Source: Ovoidimarina sp038744785 (GTDB taxonomy: Bacteria > Pseudomonadota > Alphaproteobacteria > Rhodobacterales > Rhodobacteraceae). From it: DNA of 64,000 nt. The stretch lies in contig JBCDLX010000006.1 in assembly GCA_038744785.1 (NCBI GenBank), forward strand, positions 124,001-188,000, read 5' to 3'. The notes under the pieces are model-generated. The model was given only the letters and a program-made list of their open reading frames with translations. It searched no databases and had not been told where the DNA came from. This document shows positions 17,926 through 26,321 of this stretch, in pieces; position 1 is the first letter of the stretch; every line of letters begins with the position of its first letter. The translations under genes were made by a program, and so were the position numbers.

Positions 17926-18710
17926 CAGCGGACCTGTGTGGTTGCGGCCAGCATCTGGTCGGCTGCGGTAATGACTTTGGCGTTCAATTCATATCCGCGC
18001 TGCGCTTCGATCAGTTCCGTAATCTCACGCACCGGGTCGACCGTGCTTTGCTCCAGATATCCCTGCCGCAACGTACCCAGACCGTCCGTGCCCGGCTCCG
18101 ATACGAAGGCCGCGCCCGAGGCTTCTGTCTCGAGGAACAGGTTCGACCCGATCGCCTCAAGACCCTTGCGATTCGCAAATCCCGCCAGCGTAAACTGACC
18201 AAGCTCCTCTGCTGCGACCCGGTCGTCGAAGTACGCAAAGACCTGTCCGTCGGCGTTGATCGTGATCGATCGGGCGTCTTCGGGAATGGTGACCTCGGGC
18301 ACGACCGGATACCCATCCGATGTTACGATCAGCCCATCGGCCGAACGTTTCAGCGCGCCGTCCCGCGTATAGGCGGCAATCCCGGACGGAAGCTCGACCT
18401 CAAGGTACCCGTTTCCTTCGATCGCGACATCAAGATCGCCACCGGTCACGCCGAGCGACCCCTGACTATAGAGGATTGAAACTGACGCTGGACGTGATCC
18501 AAGCCCCATCTGAACGCCCGTCGGCAGAACCGAGCCGTCGGAGGCATTGACCGTGCCCGGCCGGGCGACCTGCTGGTACATGAGATCGGCAAATTCCGCC
18601 CGCCGCGGCTTGTAACCGGTGGTTGACATGTTTGCGAGGTTGTTCGAAATGGTCTCGACCCGCATCTGCTGAGCCGACATTCCCGTGGCAGCGATATCAA
18701 GCGATCTCAC
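17925..18710 (-). CDS. flgG: Flagellar distal rod protein FlgG
   Basis: FlgG forms the distal rod. It has 261 residues, the standard length. The N-terminal motif is NNLANMSTTGYKPRRAEFADL, followed by GLGSRPASV and FYDIE-type EGNGYLEVELPSG. The C-terminal helix motif is VREITELIEAQRGYELNAKVI. It lies between flgF and flgA on the minus strand. Confidence 0.96.
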   Translation of the reverse strand: MRSLDIAATGMSAQQMRVETISNNLANMSTTGYKPRRAEFADLMYQQVARPGTVNASDGSVLPTGVQMGLGSRPASVSILYSQGSLGVTGGDLDVAIEGNGYLEVELPSGIAAYTRDGALKRSADGLIVTSDGYPVVPEVTIPEDARSITINADGQVFAYFDDRVAAEELGQFTLAGFANRKGLEAIGSNLFLETEASGAAFVSEPGTDGLGTLRQGYLEQSTVDPVREITELIEAQRGYELNAKVITAADQMLAATTQVR

Positions 18711-18725
18711 AAGCGGTCTCCTGTC

Positions 18726-19445
18726 CTATTGCCCAAGCGTCCGCATAACGCTGCGAATGCGTTCGTCTTCCTTGTCGAGGAAGTTTTGACCCAGTTCATA
18801 AGCGCGCTGCACTTCGATCATCCGTGTGATTTCGGACACGGGATTCACGTTCGATCCTTCAAGAAAACCCTGCAAAATCCGAGTCTCGCCCAGGGTCGGC
18901 GCGGCGCCACCAGGTGCTATAAACTGGGCGTCTCCCGCCCGGACGAGCCCGCCGGGATCAACCGGTTCCCAAAGACCAATTTGAGAAAGCGGCTGTCCAT
19001 CGGCACTGAGCGTGCCATCGGCCGCAACAACGATGGCTGTCGCGTCGGGCGGCGCAAACACAGGCGCACCTCCGGCATCCAAAAGGACGTCGCCGCCAGA
19101 GGTCACAAGGTCGCCTGTGTCAGAGCGCGTGAACGCGCCGTTGCGTGTCAAACGCTCTCCGGTTTCGGTCGCCAGCAGAAAGAATCCTTCACCCTCAATC
19201 GCAAAGTCAAAACGGGCGCCCGTTTCAGTTATCGAACCTTGCGACAGGTCCATCTCGCGCACCCGGCCTGCAGCCATCGATAATGAGGAGGTCTCGGGCC
19301 CAAGGTCCTGCACAAATTCAGAGAAGATCACGCCTTCACGCCGGTATCCTGTGGTCGACATATTGGCGAGGTTGTTTGCCACGCTTTCCATGGCGCGTTG
19401 CAACCCGGATTGCCGCGTGAGTGTTGTGTAGCCTGCGTTGTCCAT
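18726..19445 (-). CDS. flgF: Flagellar proximal rod protein FlgF
   Basis: FlgF is a proximal rod subunit. It has 239 residues. The N-terminal rod motif is SVANNLANMSTTGYRREGV. The middle has FAIEGEGFFLLAT, and the C-terminus VSEITRMIEVQRAYELGQNF. The flgF-flgG order on the minus strand is canonical. Confidence 0.95.
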   Translation of the reverse strand: MDNAGYTTLTRQSGLQRAMESVANNLANMSTTGYRREGVIFSEFVQDLGPETSSLSMAAGRVREMDLSQGSITETGARFDFAIEGEGFFLLATETGERLTRNGAFTRSDTGDLVTSGGDVLLDAGGAPVFAPPDATAIVVAADGTLSADGQPLSQIGLWEPVDPGGLVRAGDAQFIAPGGAAPTLGETRILQGFLEGSNVNPVSEITRMIEVQRAYELGQNFLDKEDERIRSVMRTLGQ

Positions 19446-19455
19446 GTCCGGTCAC

Positions 19456-19722
19456 CTACCCGCCCGCGATCAGCGGGATGACCTGGTCGGCGAAGAAACC
19501 GATCAGGAGCGCCGTCATGAAGCTCATCGACGCCCAGAAAACGGCGATCATCGCAACCATCTTCGGGACAAATGTCAGCGTGAGTTCCTGGATAGACGTC
19601 AGCGCCTGCAGCAGCCCGATCACAAGACCTGTCGCCAATGCGACAGCAAGAATGGGGGCGCTCATGACAACACCGACCCACAAACCTTGCCGCATCGTGT
19701 CAAAAAAGATCTGCTCGGTCAT
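19456..19722 (-). CDS. fliQ: Flagellar type III export gate protein FliQ
   Basis: FliQ is the small export-gate subunit. It has 88 residues and two membrane helices, with the family pattern GLWVGVVMSAPILAVALATG, QALTSIQELTLTFVPKM and an IPLIAGG end. It shares one base with the fliE stop. Confidence 0.95.
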   Translation of the reverse strand: MTEQIFFDTMRQGLWVGVVMSAPILAVALATGLVIGLLQALTSIQELTLTFVPKMVAMIAVFWASMSFMTALLIGFFADQVIPLIAGG

Positions 19723-20006
19723 CAGACAGGCATCCTCAGGATTTCCTGATAGGCCTCGACGACGCGGTCGCGCACGGTAACCGCGGTCTCGACAGCCAAC
19801 TGCGTTTCCGCCAGGGCCTGAACCAGCGCCTGCGGGTCGGCTTTGCCGGTCATCGCTTGAACGGCGGTCTCTTCACTGTCGCGCAGGGTCTGGGCGAAAT
19901 CTCGGACGTATCCGGCGGCGGTTGACCCCGCCTCGGCCAAGTCGGGTGGGGCAGACCCGCGTGTCGCCGCATATCCTTGCGCCGCCTGTAACGCACTTAC
20001 ATCCAT
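19722..20006 (-). CDS. fliE: Flagellar hook-basal body protein FliE
   Basis: FliE links the MS-ring or export gate to the rod. It has 94 residues. The C-terminal half carries the family pattern DPQALVQALAETQLAVETAV and VRDRVVEAYQEILRMPV. It is positioned between flgC and fliQ, as usual. Confidence 0.93.
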   Translation of the reverse strand: MDVSALQAAQGYAATRGSAPPDLAEAGSTAAGYVRDFAQTLRDSEETAVQAMTGKADPQALVQALAETQLAVETAVTVRDRVVEAYQEILRMPV

Positions 20007-20019
20007 CGTGCCTGCCCCT

Positions 20020-20412
20020 CTACCGTCTCAGAAGGTCGAGCAGACCTTGCGACATCTGCCGCGCCTGATCGAACACTCTGAGATTGGCTTCATAGCTGCG
20101 CTGCGCTTCGCGCGCGTCAGCGATTTCGACCACTAGATCGACGTTCGATCCATCATAGTAGCCGGTGAAATCGGCGAGCGGATGGCCCGGGTCATAGACA
20201 CGGGTCCGTTCGCCTGGGTCCAGTTCAACCGGACCCGTCTGCACCTTTCCGGTGCGTTCGCCGCCTTGAACGACTTCTTCGAAAGTCGTGAGTTTACGGC
20301 GGTAGCCTGGTGTGTCTTCGTTGGCAATGTTTTCAGACGTCAGTCGCAGCCGGTTCGACTGTGCCTGCATTCCGCTGGACGCGATCGCGAGGGTTTGCGC
20401 AAGATCACTCAT
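20020..20412 (-). CDS. flgC: Flagellar proximal rod protein FlgC
   Basis: FlgC is a proximal rod subunit. It has 130 residues. The start region contains SGMQAQSNRLRLTSENIANE with DTPGYRRK. The characteristic YYDGSNVDLVVEIADAREAQ and an ANLRVFDQARQMSQGLLDLL tail follow. It is three bases from flgB. Confidence 0.95.
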   Translation of the reverse strand: MSDLAQTLAIASSGMQAQSNRLRLTSENIANEDTPGYRRKLTTFEEVVQGGERTGKVQTGPVELDPGERTRVYDPGHPLADFTGYYDGSNVDLVVEIADAREAQRSYEANLRVFDQARQMSQGLLDLLRR

Positions 20413-20415
20413 GAT

Positions 20416-20805
20416 CTAGCGCCCTCGGCCGACGGCGGTGCGCATCAGGTCGAGCGACGACTGATAGACCGCCAAAGCCAGCCCATGGTCCTTCTGAACA
20501 TCGGCGGCTTTCATGATTTCGGTTTCAAGGGAAACCGAGTTCCCGTTGGGCGATGCTTCGGTCCCGGAATCGACAACGCGCGCAGAAATTCCCGCGTCCG
20601 CAGCACCGGACAGGTGATCGTCACGCGTTTTTCGTGCCTGGAGCGTGGTCTGTTCGGCATAGAGCTCGGCGAACGGAACAACATCACGCGCCCGGTAACC
20701 CGGCGTGTCGGCATTGGCGACGTTGCGCGCAATCTCTGCCTGTCTGGTGCCAGAGTGGCGCGCAAGCTCTTGCGCCACTCGCACGATTTCCGTGCCTTCT
20801 AACAT
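20416..20805 (-). CDS. flgB: Flagellar proximal rod protein FlgB
   Basis: FlgB is a proximal rod subunit. It has 129 residues from the chosen ATG, which has GGGAG 8 bases upstream; a GTG 15 bases earlier is less likely. The rod motif IARNVANADTPGYRARD is present, followed by the C-terminal SLETEIMKAADVQKDHGLAL. It is the first gene of the minus-strand unit flgB-flgC-fliE-fliQ and is divergent from fliI. The gap to fliI has a TTAACC half-site (20839-20844) that might bind CtrA, but no full box. Confidence 0.92.
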   Translation of the reverse strand: MLEGTEIVRVAQELARHSGTRQAEIARNVANADTPGYRARDVVPFAELYAEQTTLQARKTRDDHLSGAADAGISARVVDSGTEASPNGNSVSLETEIMKAADVQKDHGLALAVYQSSLDLMRTAVGRGR

Positions 20806-20891
20806 CGGGGCTTCTCCCACGAACCGTTACACCAACGCTTAACCGCGATTCGTTTAGAAACGGTGTGCGCGATCAATCGGATTGTTAGGGC

Positions 20892-22226
20892 ATGCCAGAA
20901 ACGATCATCGATTACCTAAGGGCGGAACTCGGTGCCTCTCCGATCCGGCGGCGTGTCGGCCGGATCAGTGGGCTCACCGGATCAAGAGTCGTGATTGAAG
21001 GTCTGTCCGACATGGCGGCCCTGGGAGATCAGGTCATATTTTCCGATGCGGACCAGTCGGGCGGAGAGCTGGTTGAACTGGACGATATGCATGCCGTGGT
21101 TCTGCCAGAAACGGCCCCGGAAGGATTGGCGCTTGGTCAACGTGTCGTCCACGCCGGACCGCCCGTGTTGGCCCCCGATGACAGTTGGATTGGTCGTGTG
21201 ATCGATCCTTCGGGCCGACCATTGGATGGGCGGCCGCTGCGGCGCGGTGCCCGACATCGATCGCTGCTGCCCGGTGCGCCGGATGCTGCGCGGCGGCGTG
21301 ATTTGGGCGACCGATTGGACACCGGCCTTTCGGTTTTCAACACGTTACTGCCGCTGGTTCGTGGTCAGCGAATCGGCCTTTTTGCCGGATCCGGCGTCGG
21401 CAAATCTACGCTTCTGGCGCGGCTTGCGACCCAGGTCGGGGCTGACGTGGCCGTGATCGCCCTGGTTGGCGAGCGAGGGCGCGAATTGCGCAGTTTTGTC
21501 GACCGCGTCCTTGGTCCCGATGGCATGAAACGGACCGTGGTCGTGGCGGCAACGGCTGACCGGTCAGCGGTTCTGCGCCGGCGTTGTGCCGAGGCCGCAA
21601 TGACCGTCGCAGAGCATTTTCGCGATCGCGGGCGTCAGGTGCTTCTTCTCACCGACTCGATTACCCGGTTTGCCGAGGCGCATCGCGAGATTGCCCTATC
21701 CTCGGGTGAAGCGGCGGCGATGCGGGGTTTTCCACCGTCGATGGCACAGCGTGTCATGGCGCTTGCCGAGCGGGCCGGACCGGGCATTGGGACCGCGGGA
21801 GATATCACGGGGATCTTTACCGTGCTCGTCGCAGGATCCGATATGGAGGAGCCGGTGGCCGACACACTGCGAGGGGTACTGGACGGCCATGTTGTGCTCG
21901 ACCGAAAGATCGCCGAACGCGGACGCTACCCTGCCGTCGATGTCTTGCGATCGGTGTCGCGTGCTCTACCAGATGCGGCGACGGCGGACGAAAACAGCCT
22001 GATAGCAGAGACACGGGCCATCTTAGGAAAATGGGAAAAGTCCGAGATAATGGTGCAAGCCGGGCTCCACAGCCCCGGGGCCGATCCTGAACTTGATCGC
22101 GCGCTTGCGATTTGGCCTGCGTTGGATCGTTTCTTTGCCGGACGGGCAGACATTGGTATCGCCGCCAGCTTTGCCGAATTGGCGACCGTTCTTTCAGGAC
22201 CAGCCACCCAAAACGAAGAGCCCTAG
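20892..22226 (+). CDS. fliI: Flagellum-specific export ATPase FliI
   Basis: FliI energises substrate unloading at the export gate. It has 444 residues. The Walker A motif AGSGVGKS is at residues 165-172, with the type III ATPase block VIALVGERGRELRSFVDRVL and Walker B with VLLLTDSITRFAEAHREI. The C-terminal domain is EKSEIMVQAGLHSPGADPELD. It is a single-gene plus-strand unit. Its stop shares a CTAG with the stop of the convergent DUF1217 gene. Confidence 0.96.
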   Translation: MPETIIDYLRAELGASPIRRRVGRISGLTGSRVVIEGLSDMAALGDQVIFSDADQSGGELVELDDMHAVVLPETAPEGLALGQRVVHAGPPVLAPDDSWIGRVIDPSGRPLDGRPLRRGARHRSLLPGAPDAARRRDLGDRLDTGLSVFNTLLPLVRGQRIGLFAGSGVGKSTLLARLATQVGADVAVIALVGERGRELRSFVDRVLGPDGMKRTVVVAATADRSAVLRRRCAEAAMTVAEHFRDRGRQVLLLTDSITRFAEAHREIALSSGEAAAMRGFPPSMAQRVMALAERAGPGIGTAGDITGIFTVLVAGSDMEEPVADTLRGVLDGHVVLDRKIAERGRYPAVDVLRSVSRALPDAATADENSLIAETRAILGKWEKSEIMVQAGLHSPGADPELDRALAIWPALDRFFAGRADIGIAASFAELATVLSGPATQNEEP

Positions 22227-23044
22227 GGCAGGAGCCCGCCGAAGCCAGGGGCTTGCGCCTCTTGCAAGAGCGCGAGCGCGACCGACCCACGGCTTGCGAC
22301 CGAGGGCGCGACGGTCAAATCGGATTGCGCCAGGAACCGGTCGCGCAGGGCCTCGGTGCCTTCGGCCGTACCGAACTGGCTGAACTCGGACGTCCCGAAA
22401 ACGACGGCCGCTTTCTCGCGGAAAAGCTCAAGCTGGCGCCGGATGTCGAGCGCCCCGGCAGAGCCCGGAATGGACAATGCTTGCTCGAAAACAGCGCGCA
22501 ATGGCGGAGTGGCCATCATGGTGAACCAGGCCGCATCATCCGAGAGCTGGCGATCGGTAACAGTGGCGATTTCGCGATCAAGCGACAGCGCTAGCCGCAT
22601 ATCGGACGCGACCTCGCCAACCGCAACCTCAAATTGACGCCCGCGGTATTGGGCGACGATCTGGTCGCCGAACGTGCTGAGGGCAGTATTCGGTGGGTCC
22701 AGATCGAAGCCGAATGCCTCTGACAGGGCAAAGTACCGTTTATCAGACAGGCGGTTCGCAAAAGTGTCGTTGGCAAGCGTTCCTTCTTCCAGCACCTTGC
22801 GGACAAAGAAACGCGAGTCGATCTCAGAGTCCAATCCAAACGCGCCCAGCGCAACGCGCAGCAACCTGCGATCCGACACCAGTTCTTCTGCCGAACCGAT
22901 CTCTCCGATTCGTTCGCGAAAGTAGTCCGTATCCCGCGTCAAAGCGCCACCAGCTTGAAACGCCGCTTCCTGGGTGTCGCGCGTCTGCGCCAGAAACGCC
23001 CAGCCGGCAAGGCCAGACCCGACGACAACAGGTTGAAAGGTCAC
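22223..23044 (-). CDS. DUF1217 family flagellar-cluster protein
   Basis: The protein has 273 residues. The DUF1217 family is found in flagellar loci of Rhizobiales and Rhodobacterales. It has no signal peptide and is mostly helical. Recognisable pieces are GGALTRDTDYFRERIGEI, LLRVALGAFGLD and FVRKVLEEGTLANDTFANRL. It is coupled to flbT by ATGA. Its biochemical role is unknown; the context points to filament or hook biogenesis. Confidence 0.8.
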   Translation of the reverse strand: MTFQPVVVGSGLAGWAFLAQTRDTQEAAFQAGGALTRDTDYFRERIGEIGSAEELVSDRRLLRVALGAFGLDSEIDSRFFVRKVLEEGTLANDTFANRLSDKRYFALSEAFGFDLDPPNTALSTFGDQIVAQYRGRQFEVAVGEVASDMRLALSLDREIATVTDRQLSDDAAWFTMMATPPLRAVFEQALSIPGSAGALDIRRQLELFREKAAVVFGTSEFSQFGTAEGTEALRDRFLAQSDLTVAPSVASRGSVALALLQEAQAPGFGGLLP

Positions 23045-23448
23045 GCCATCCCCCTTGCGGAAAGAAGGCTTTCCTCGCGCGGAAGAACCGTCCGCAACGC
23101 CCGAAGGGCTTGATAAAACTGGTCTTCACGCACCGCCGTCGTTGCGGTGGCCAGCGCCGATTTACTGTCAGCGTCCCGGAACACTTGCGCTAGCTGTTCG
23201 ATCCCGCGCATCAGCTGGGGGCGCGCATCGTCGGCTGTGGCGTCACCGGACAAAACCAACTGCGCAATGTAGCAGACCCGTCGCACTGGCGTGGTGACGT
23301 CCTCTGGGTGAATGGCATCCCGCAGGCGCAGGATATTGGCGTTTGGGGTCAGGATCGACATGCGTGACCTCCGATCACCGTTCTCAATCACGGCACCGTT
23401 AATCAGCACACGTTCCTTCGGTGCGAGCTTAAGGACAAGACCACTCAT
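23041..23448 (-). CDS. flbT: Flagellin post-transcriptional regulator FlbT
   Basis: In Caulobacter, FlbT binds the flagellin mRNA 5' region and destabilises it until the hook is complete. The protein has 135 residues. The N-terminus is LVLKLAPKERVLINGAVIENG, followed by PVRRVCYIAQLVLSGDAT and a C-terminal FYQALRALRTVLPREE. It is coupled by ATGA to both flaF upstream and DUF1217 downstream. Confidence 0.93.
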   Translation of the reverse strand: MSGLVLKLAPKERVLINGAVIENGDRRSRMSILTPNANILRLRDAIHPEDVTTPVRRVCYIAQLVLSGDATADDARPQLMRGIEQLAQVFRDADSKSALATATTAVREDQFYQALRALRTVLPREESLLSARGMA

Positions 23449-23843
23449 GCCCGGGGTCCCGTCGGGATCGGCGGTGCTTCACCTGAGCGGAGCCCGTGAA
23501 GAACAGCGGTGTTGATTTCGACTAGGATGTCCGGTTCACCCCGCTTGGCCAGAATATCCTGGGTTTGTTTGAGAGTGAATTCGGCCAAGTAGAATAGTTT
23601 TGCACGGAGTTCGCGGGGAAGTGCATTGTCCTTGTCCGCCACATTGGCTGCGAGGATGGTCCAAAGCCGGCGATTGCGGTGCAAAGCTGCGACGAAGCGT
23701 TTGAAGTTCCTTTGGCGGTCCTGCGTTGCCTGGCGCAACTCTCCGGTTACGCGGGCGATGGTTTCGTATTCTGCGCCGCGCTCGGTGCGGGTGGGCGAGG
23801 CGGGCGAGGTGTAGGCCGTTCGGGCCAGTTCGAGAGCGTTCAC
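23445..23843 (-). CDS. flaF: Flagellin biosynthesis regulator FlaF
   Basis: FlaF promotes flagellin translation or secretion, opposing FlbT. The protein has 132 residues. The FlaF pattern starts at ARTAYTSPASPTRTERGAEY. FKRFVAALHRNRRLWTILAA and LPRELRAKLFYLAEFTLKQT follow. It lies 81 bases after the flagellin stop, with a strong hairpin in between, and overlaps flbT by ATGA. Confidence 0.93.
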   Translation of the reverse strand: MNALELARTAYTSPASPTRTERGAEYETIARVTGELRQATQDRQRNFKRFVAALHRNRRLWTILAANVADKDNALPRELRAKLFYLAEFTLKQTQDILAKRGEPDILVEINTAVLHGLRSGEAPPIPTGPRA

Positions 23844-23891
23844 TTCTCTTCCTTCCGGTCATCAGACAGCCCCCTTGGGGCCATAAGGGAG

Positions 23892-23916
23892 GGCGGGGCT
23901 AACGGTCAGCCCCGCC
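23892..23916 (-). terminator. Hairpin downstream of flagellin gene
   Basis: A perfect 9-bp stem (GGCGGGGCT/AGCCCCGCC) with a 7-base loop begins 8 bases after the flagellin stop. It is followed by CTCCCTT rather than a T-run. A second, smaller GGCCCC/GGGGGC stem follows about 10 bases later. It may be an imperfect terminator that lets some transcription through to flaF-flbT, or a 3' mRNA stabiliser. Confidence 0.6.
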
Positions 23917-23924
23917 GGATCGAT

Positions 23925-25448
23925 TTACCGGAACAGGGCGAGGATCGACTGCGGCGCCTGGTTCGCAATCGACAGCGACTGAATACCAAGCTGCTGTTGG
24001 ACCTGCAGCGCCTGAAGTTCGGCAGAGGCGGCCTCAAGGTCGGCATCGACGAGCGAGCCGATACCGGCCTTGAGCGAATCGGTGAGCTTGGTGATGAAGC
24101 CCGCCTGAAGGTCAATCCGCGACTGATCTGAACCAAAGGACGCTGCAGCGTCGATGGCCACATTGATAAGAGTGTCGATGTTCTCCAGTGCTGCTGCAGC
24201 GCCTTCGTTCGTCGTTACGTTGAGACCTTCGAGACCGGCCAGGCCGCCGGTCACAACAGCGTTTTCGTTGGCGTCGTCGTTAGCGGTGATCGTCACCGTG
24301 GCATCAGCACCACTGTTGTCGATCTTCAGCTCGAACTGGGTACCGTTCTGAACCACCTGAGTTCTGATATCGGAGTCGTTCGCGCTATCGATCTGGAGTT
24401 TCAGGCCACGGGCGACGTCTTCCAACGTTTCGCCCTGACCCGCAACGTATGTGGCGACAACGCCACCGAAGGCAAACCGGTACCCGTCACCTTCGTTTAC
24501 GGCGGCACCGGAGAAGGTGAAGGTTTCCGCACGCTCGTCGAGTGTGACATTCGCGCTGGCCCCGCCGCCAACCGTACCCGTTGCAGCGGATGTGGCTGAA
24601 ATCACCGTCTGTTCAAAAGCCCGCGTCGACGAGAATTCGAGCGTGCCTGCGTTGTTTGTCACACTGATACCATCGATGCCGGCGGCGTTGATCGCCGCCG
24701 CGATCTGGTCGCCTGCGGTCGCGGGCGCGGCGTTCAACTCACCCGATGCAAAGCTCACCACAGTTCCGCCGATATCGAAGCTAACCGCACCGTCGCTGAG
24801 ATCGCCCGCGAGCGCGATATCCGCAGCGGTGGGTACGGCTGCGCCGTCGTTTCGAACCGCGGTGGCCGAAAGCGTCGTGCTGCTTGCGGTAACGTTTGCC
24901 GAAAGGTCGGTAAGGCCGCCGCCCGTTCCAAGCTGGCCGGCCTGATTGGTAAGGTCCTGCCGCTCGATCTCGATCTCTGAGGACGTTACGTTGCCAAGGC
25001 TGTCCCGCTGGAGCGAACCGAGGATGGTGACGTCTTCGGTGCCCTCAACGAGCGAAAGGCCGTTGAAAGATGCCGCGGAAATGATCGAGTTGATTTGGTC
25101 GACCTGGGTGTCGATGTCGGCCTGGATCTTCGAGCGGTCGACGTTTTCTTCTTGCGCGGCAACGATGTTGCCTTTGAGCTGCGTCAGGATGTCGGTCACC
25201 GTTTCCGATGCCTCTCGCGCCACAGCGATGGTCGAATCGCCCAAATTGAGGCTGTCCGAGATTGCCGTGAATGCCGACACGTCGGATTCGATCACCTTGG
25301 ACACGGCCCAGATCGCCGAGTTGTCCGTCGCGGTCGCGATCTTCTTCCCGGTCGCAATCTGATTCTGCGTGTCGACGAGGTTGTTGTTGATGGCCCGGAG
25401 GTTTTGCAGTGCGACCATCGCACTGGTGTTGGTCAGAATACTCGCCAT
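23925..25448 (-). CDS. fliC: Flagellin (filament subunit)
   Basis: This is the major filament protein, exported through the flagellar type III system. It has 507 residues. The conserved N-terminal D0/D1 starts ILTNTSAMVALQNLRAINNN and includes TQNQIATGKKIATATDNSA. The C-terminal D1/D0 ends SLSIANQAPQSILALFR. The centre (residues about 150-400) is a long Ala/Thr/Asp-rich variable region with repeated beta segments, so the protein is larger than minimal alphaproteobacterial flagellins. The ATG nearest the conserved start was chosen. flaF and flbT follow. Confidence 0.95.
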   Translation of the reverse strand: MASILTNTSAMVALQNLRAINNNLVDTQNQIATGKKIATATDNSAIWAVSKVIESDVSAFTAISDSLNLGDSTIAVAREASETVTDILTQLKGNIVAAQEENVDRSKIQADIDTQVDQINSIISAASFNGLSLVEGTEDVTILGSLQRDSLGNVTSSEIEIERQDLTNQAGQLGTGGGLTDLSANVTASSTTLSATAVRNDGAAVPTAADIALAGDLSDGAVSFDIGGTVVSFASGELNAAPATAGDQIAAAINAAGIDGISVTNNAGTLEFSSTRAFEQTVISATSAATGTVGGGASANVTLDERAETFTFSGAAVNEGDGYRFAFGGVVATYVAGQGETLEDVARGLKLQIDSANDSDIRTQVVQNGTQFELKIDNSGADATVTITANDDANENAVVTGGLAGLEGLNVTTNEGAAAALENIDTLINVAIDAAASFGSDQSRIDLQAGFITKLTDSLKAGIGSLVDADLEAASAELQALQVQQQLGIQSLSIANQAPQSILALFR

Positions 25449-25607
25449 GAGGGTTCCCCTTGTCTGGCTGAGGCGCAAAGCGCCGTTTCATCTGCCTGCG
25501 GGTTCGTGCAGGCCGTGGGCGCCGTTCTGACGTGTACGGCTTTCCGAAATACCACCGGAGCCGTGCCATCCATGAAGGGATGCAGCGGCAGAGATAGGAT
25601 CAAAGTC

Positions 25608-25622
25608 CTAACACCTGCCTAA
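25608..25622. promoter_or_regulatory. CtrA-like box upstream of flagellin
   Basis: Read on the minus strand it is TTAG, seven bases, TTAG, about 160 bases before the flagellin ATG. Each half differs from the CtrA half-site by one base, and the 7-base spacing is exact. It also overlaps the region just past the flgN-like stop. Binding is inferred. Confidence 0.4.
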
Positions 25623-25627
25623 CCGGA

Positions 25628-25972
25628 TCATGCCTTGCGTTCGAAAGCCGGACGGGCCGCACCGATATGCGATCGTGCCCCGCTTGCAGAATAGCTGCTG
25701 ATTGGGCCTGCGGCGGCACGGATGTCCGCAAGCCGTGCAATGGCGGCCTGAACCCCGTTGCGGGCCGCACCCGCCAGTTCGGCGTTTCGCAACGCAAGAC
25801 CGCGCAGGGATTTCAAACGCACAGGGTCGACAGGCGCCTGCGCAATCTCGGTCAACAAACGATCGCGCCGCGCAGACAGAACCGGCAATGCGGCTACGTT
25901 TCCAGAGACCAGCGCGGCCCGTTCTTCCCGCAAGAGTTTTTCGATTCGGTCGAACAACGTTCTATGCGCCAT
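25628..25972 (-). CDS. FlgN-like export chaperone
   Basis: FlgN proteins escort FlgK and FlgL to the export gate. This one has 114 residues and is helical throughout. It has a start FDRIEKLLREERAALVSGN and a C-terminus with YSASGARSH, resembling the Y-x-x-x-G end of alphaproteobacterial FlgN. An ATG at 25972 is preferred to a TTG at 25978. It overlaps the rod-binding gene by 11 bases. Confidence 0.65.
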   Translation of the reverse strand: MAHRTLFDRIEKLLREERAALVSGNVAALPVLSARRDRLLTEIAQAPVDPVRLKSLRGLALRNAELAGAARNGVQAAIARLADIRAAAGPISSYSASGARSHIGAARPAFERKA

Positions 25973-26246
25973 GACCAACCCCGTCCCGCGTCATCGCGCG
26001 ATAAATCGCCTCGGCCAGCCCTATGCCACCCGCATCGGCTATCGCGTTTGCTTGGGTATCGCGCAGCATCGAGGCAAACTGATCTTCGCCGGCGCCACCG
26101 CCAAACGCTTGTCGCGCCTCTCCGAATCCGGTCGATTTCAGCATTTCGGACAGGAACGCGCCCTCGAGCGCGCGCGCAGCTTTCATTACTGGATCTGGCG
26201 GTTTTGGCGGCGTGGCGAACCCCCGGGACGCGTCGACTTCTGTCAT
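25962..26246 (-). CDS. Rod-binding protein (CheL / FlgJ N-terminal type)
   Basis: The protein has 94 residues and corresponds to the rod-capping domain of FlgJ without the peptidoglycan-hydrolase half, as is usual in alphaproteobacteria (often named CheL). The family block is KAARALEGAFLSEMLKSTGF and GAGEDQFASMLRDTQANAIA, ending GIGLAEAIYRAM. It probably caps the growing rod. It is divergent from fliK. Confidence 0.85.
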   Translation of the reverse strand: MTEVDASRGFATPPKPPDPVMKAARALEGAFLSEMLKSTGFGEARQAFGGGAGEDQFASMLRDTQANAIADAGGIGLAEAIYRAMTRDGVGHGA

Positions 26247-26321
26247 CCGATAGCTCCAATTCTTGGAATTTCATGAGAGGACTACGGGTGCCCGGTAAAG
26301 ATCGGGTAACCGAATGGCTGC

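Noticed and set aside
25500..25600. Sigma-54 promoter upstream of flagellin (TGGCAC is present)
   Set aside because: No TTGCA-type -12 element follows at the required spacing.
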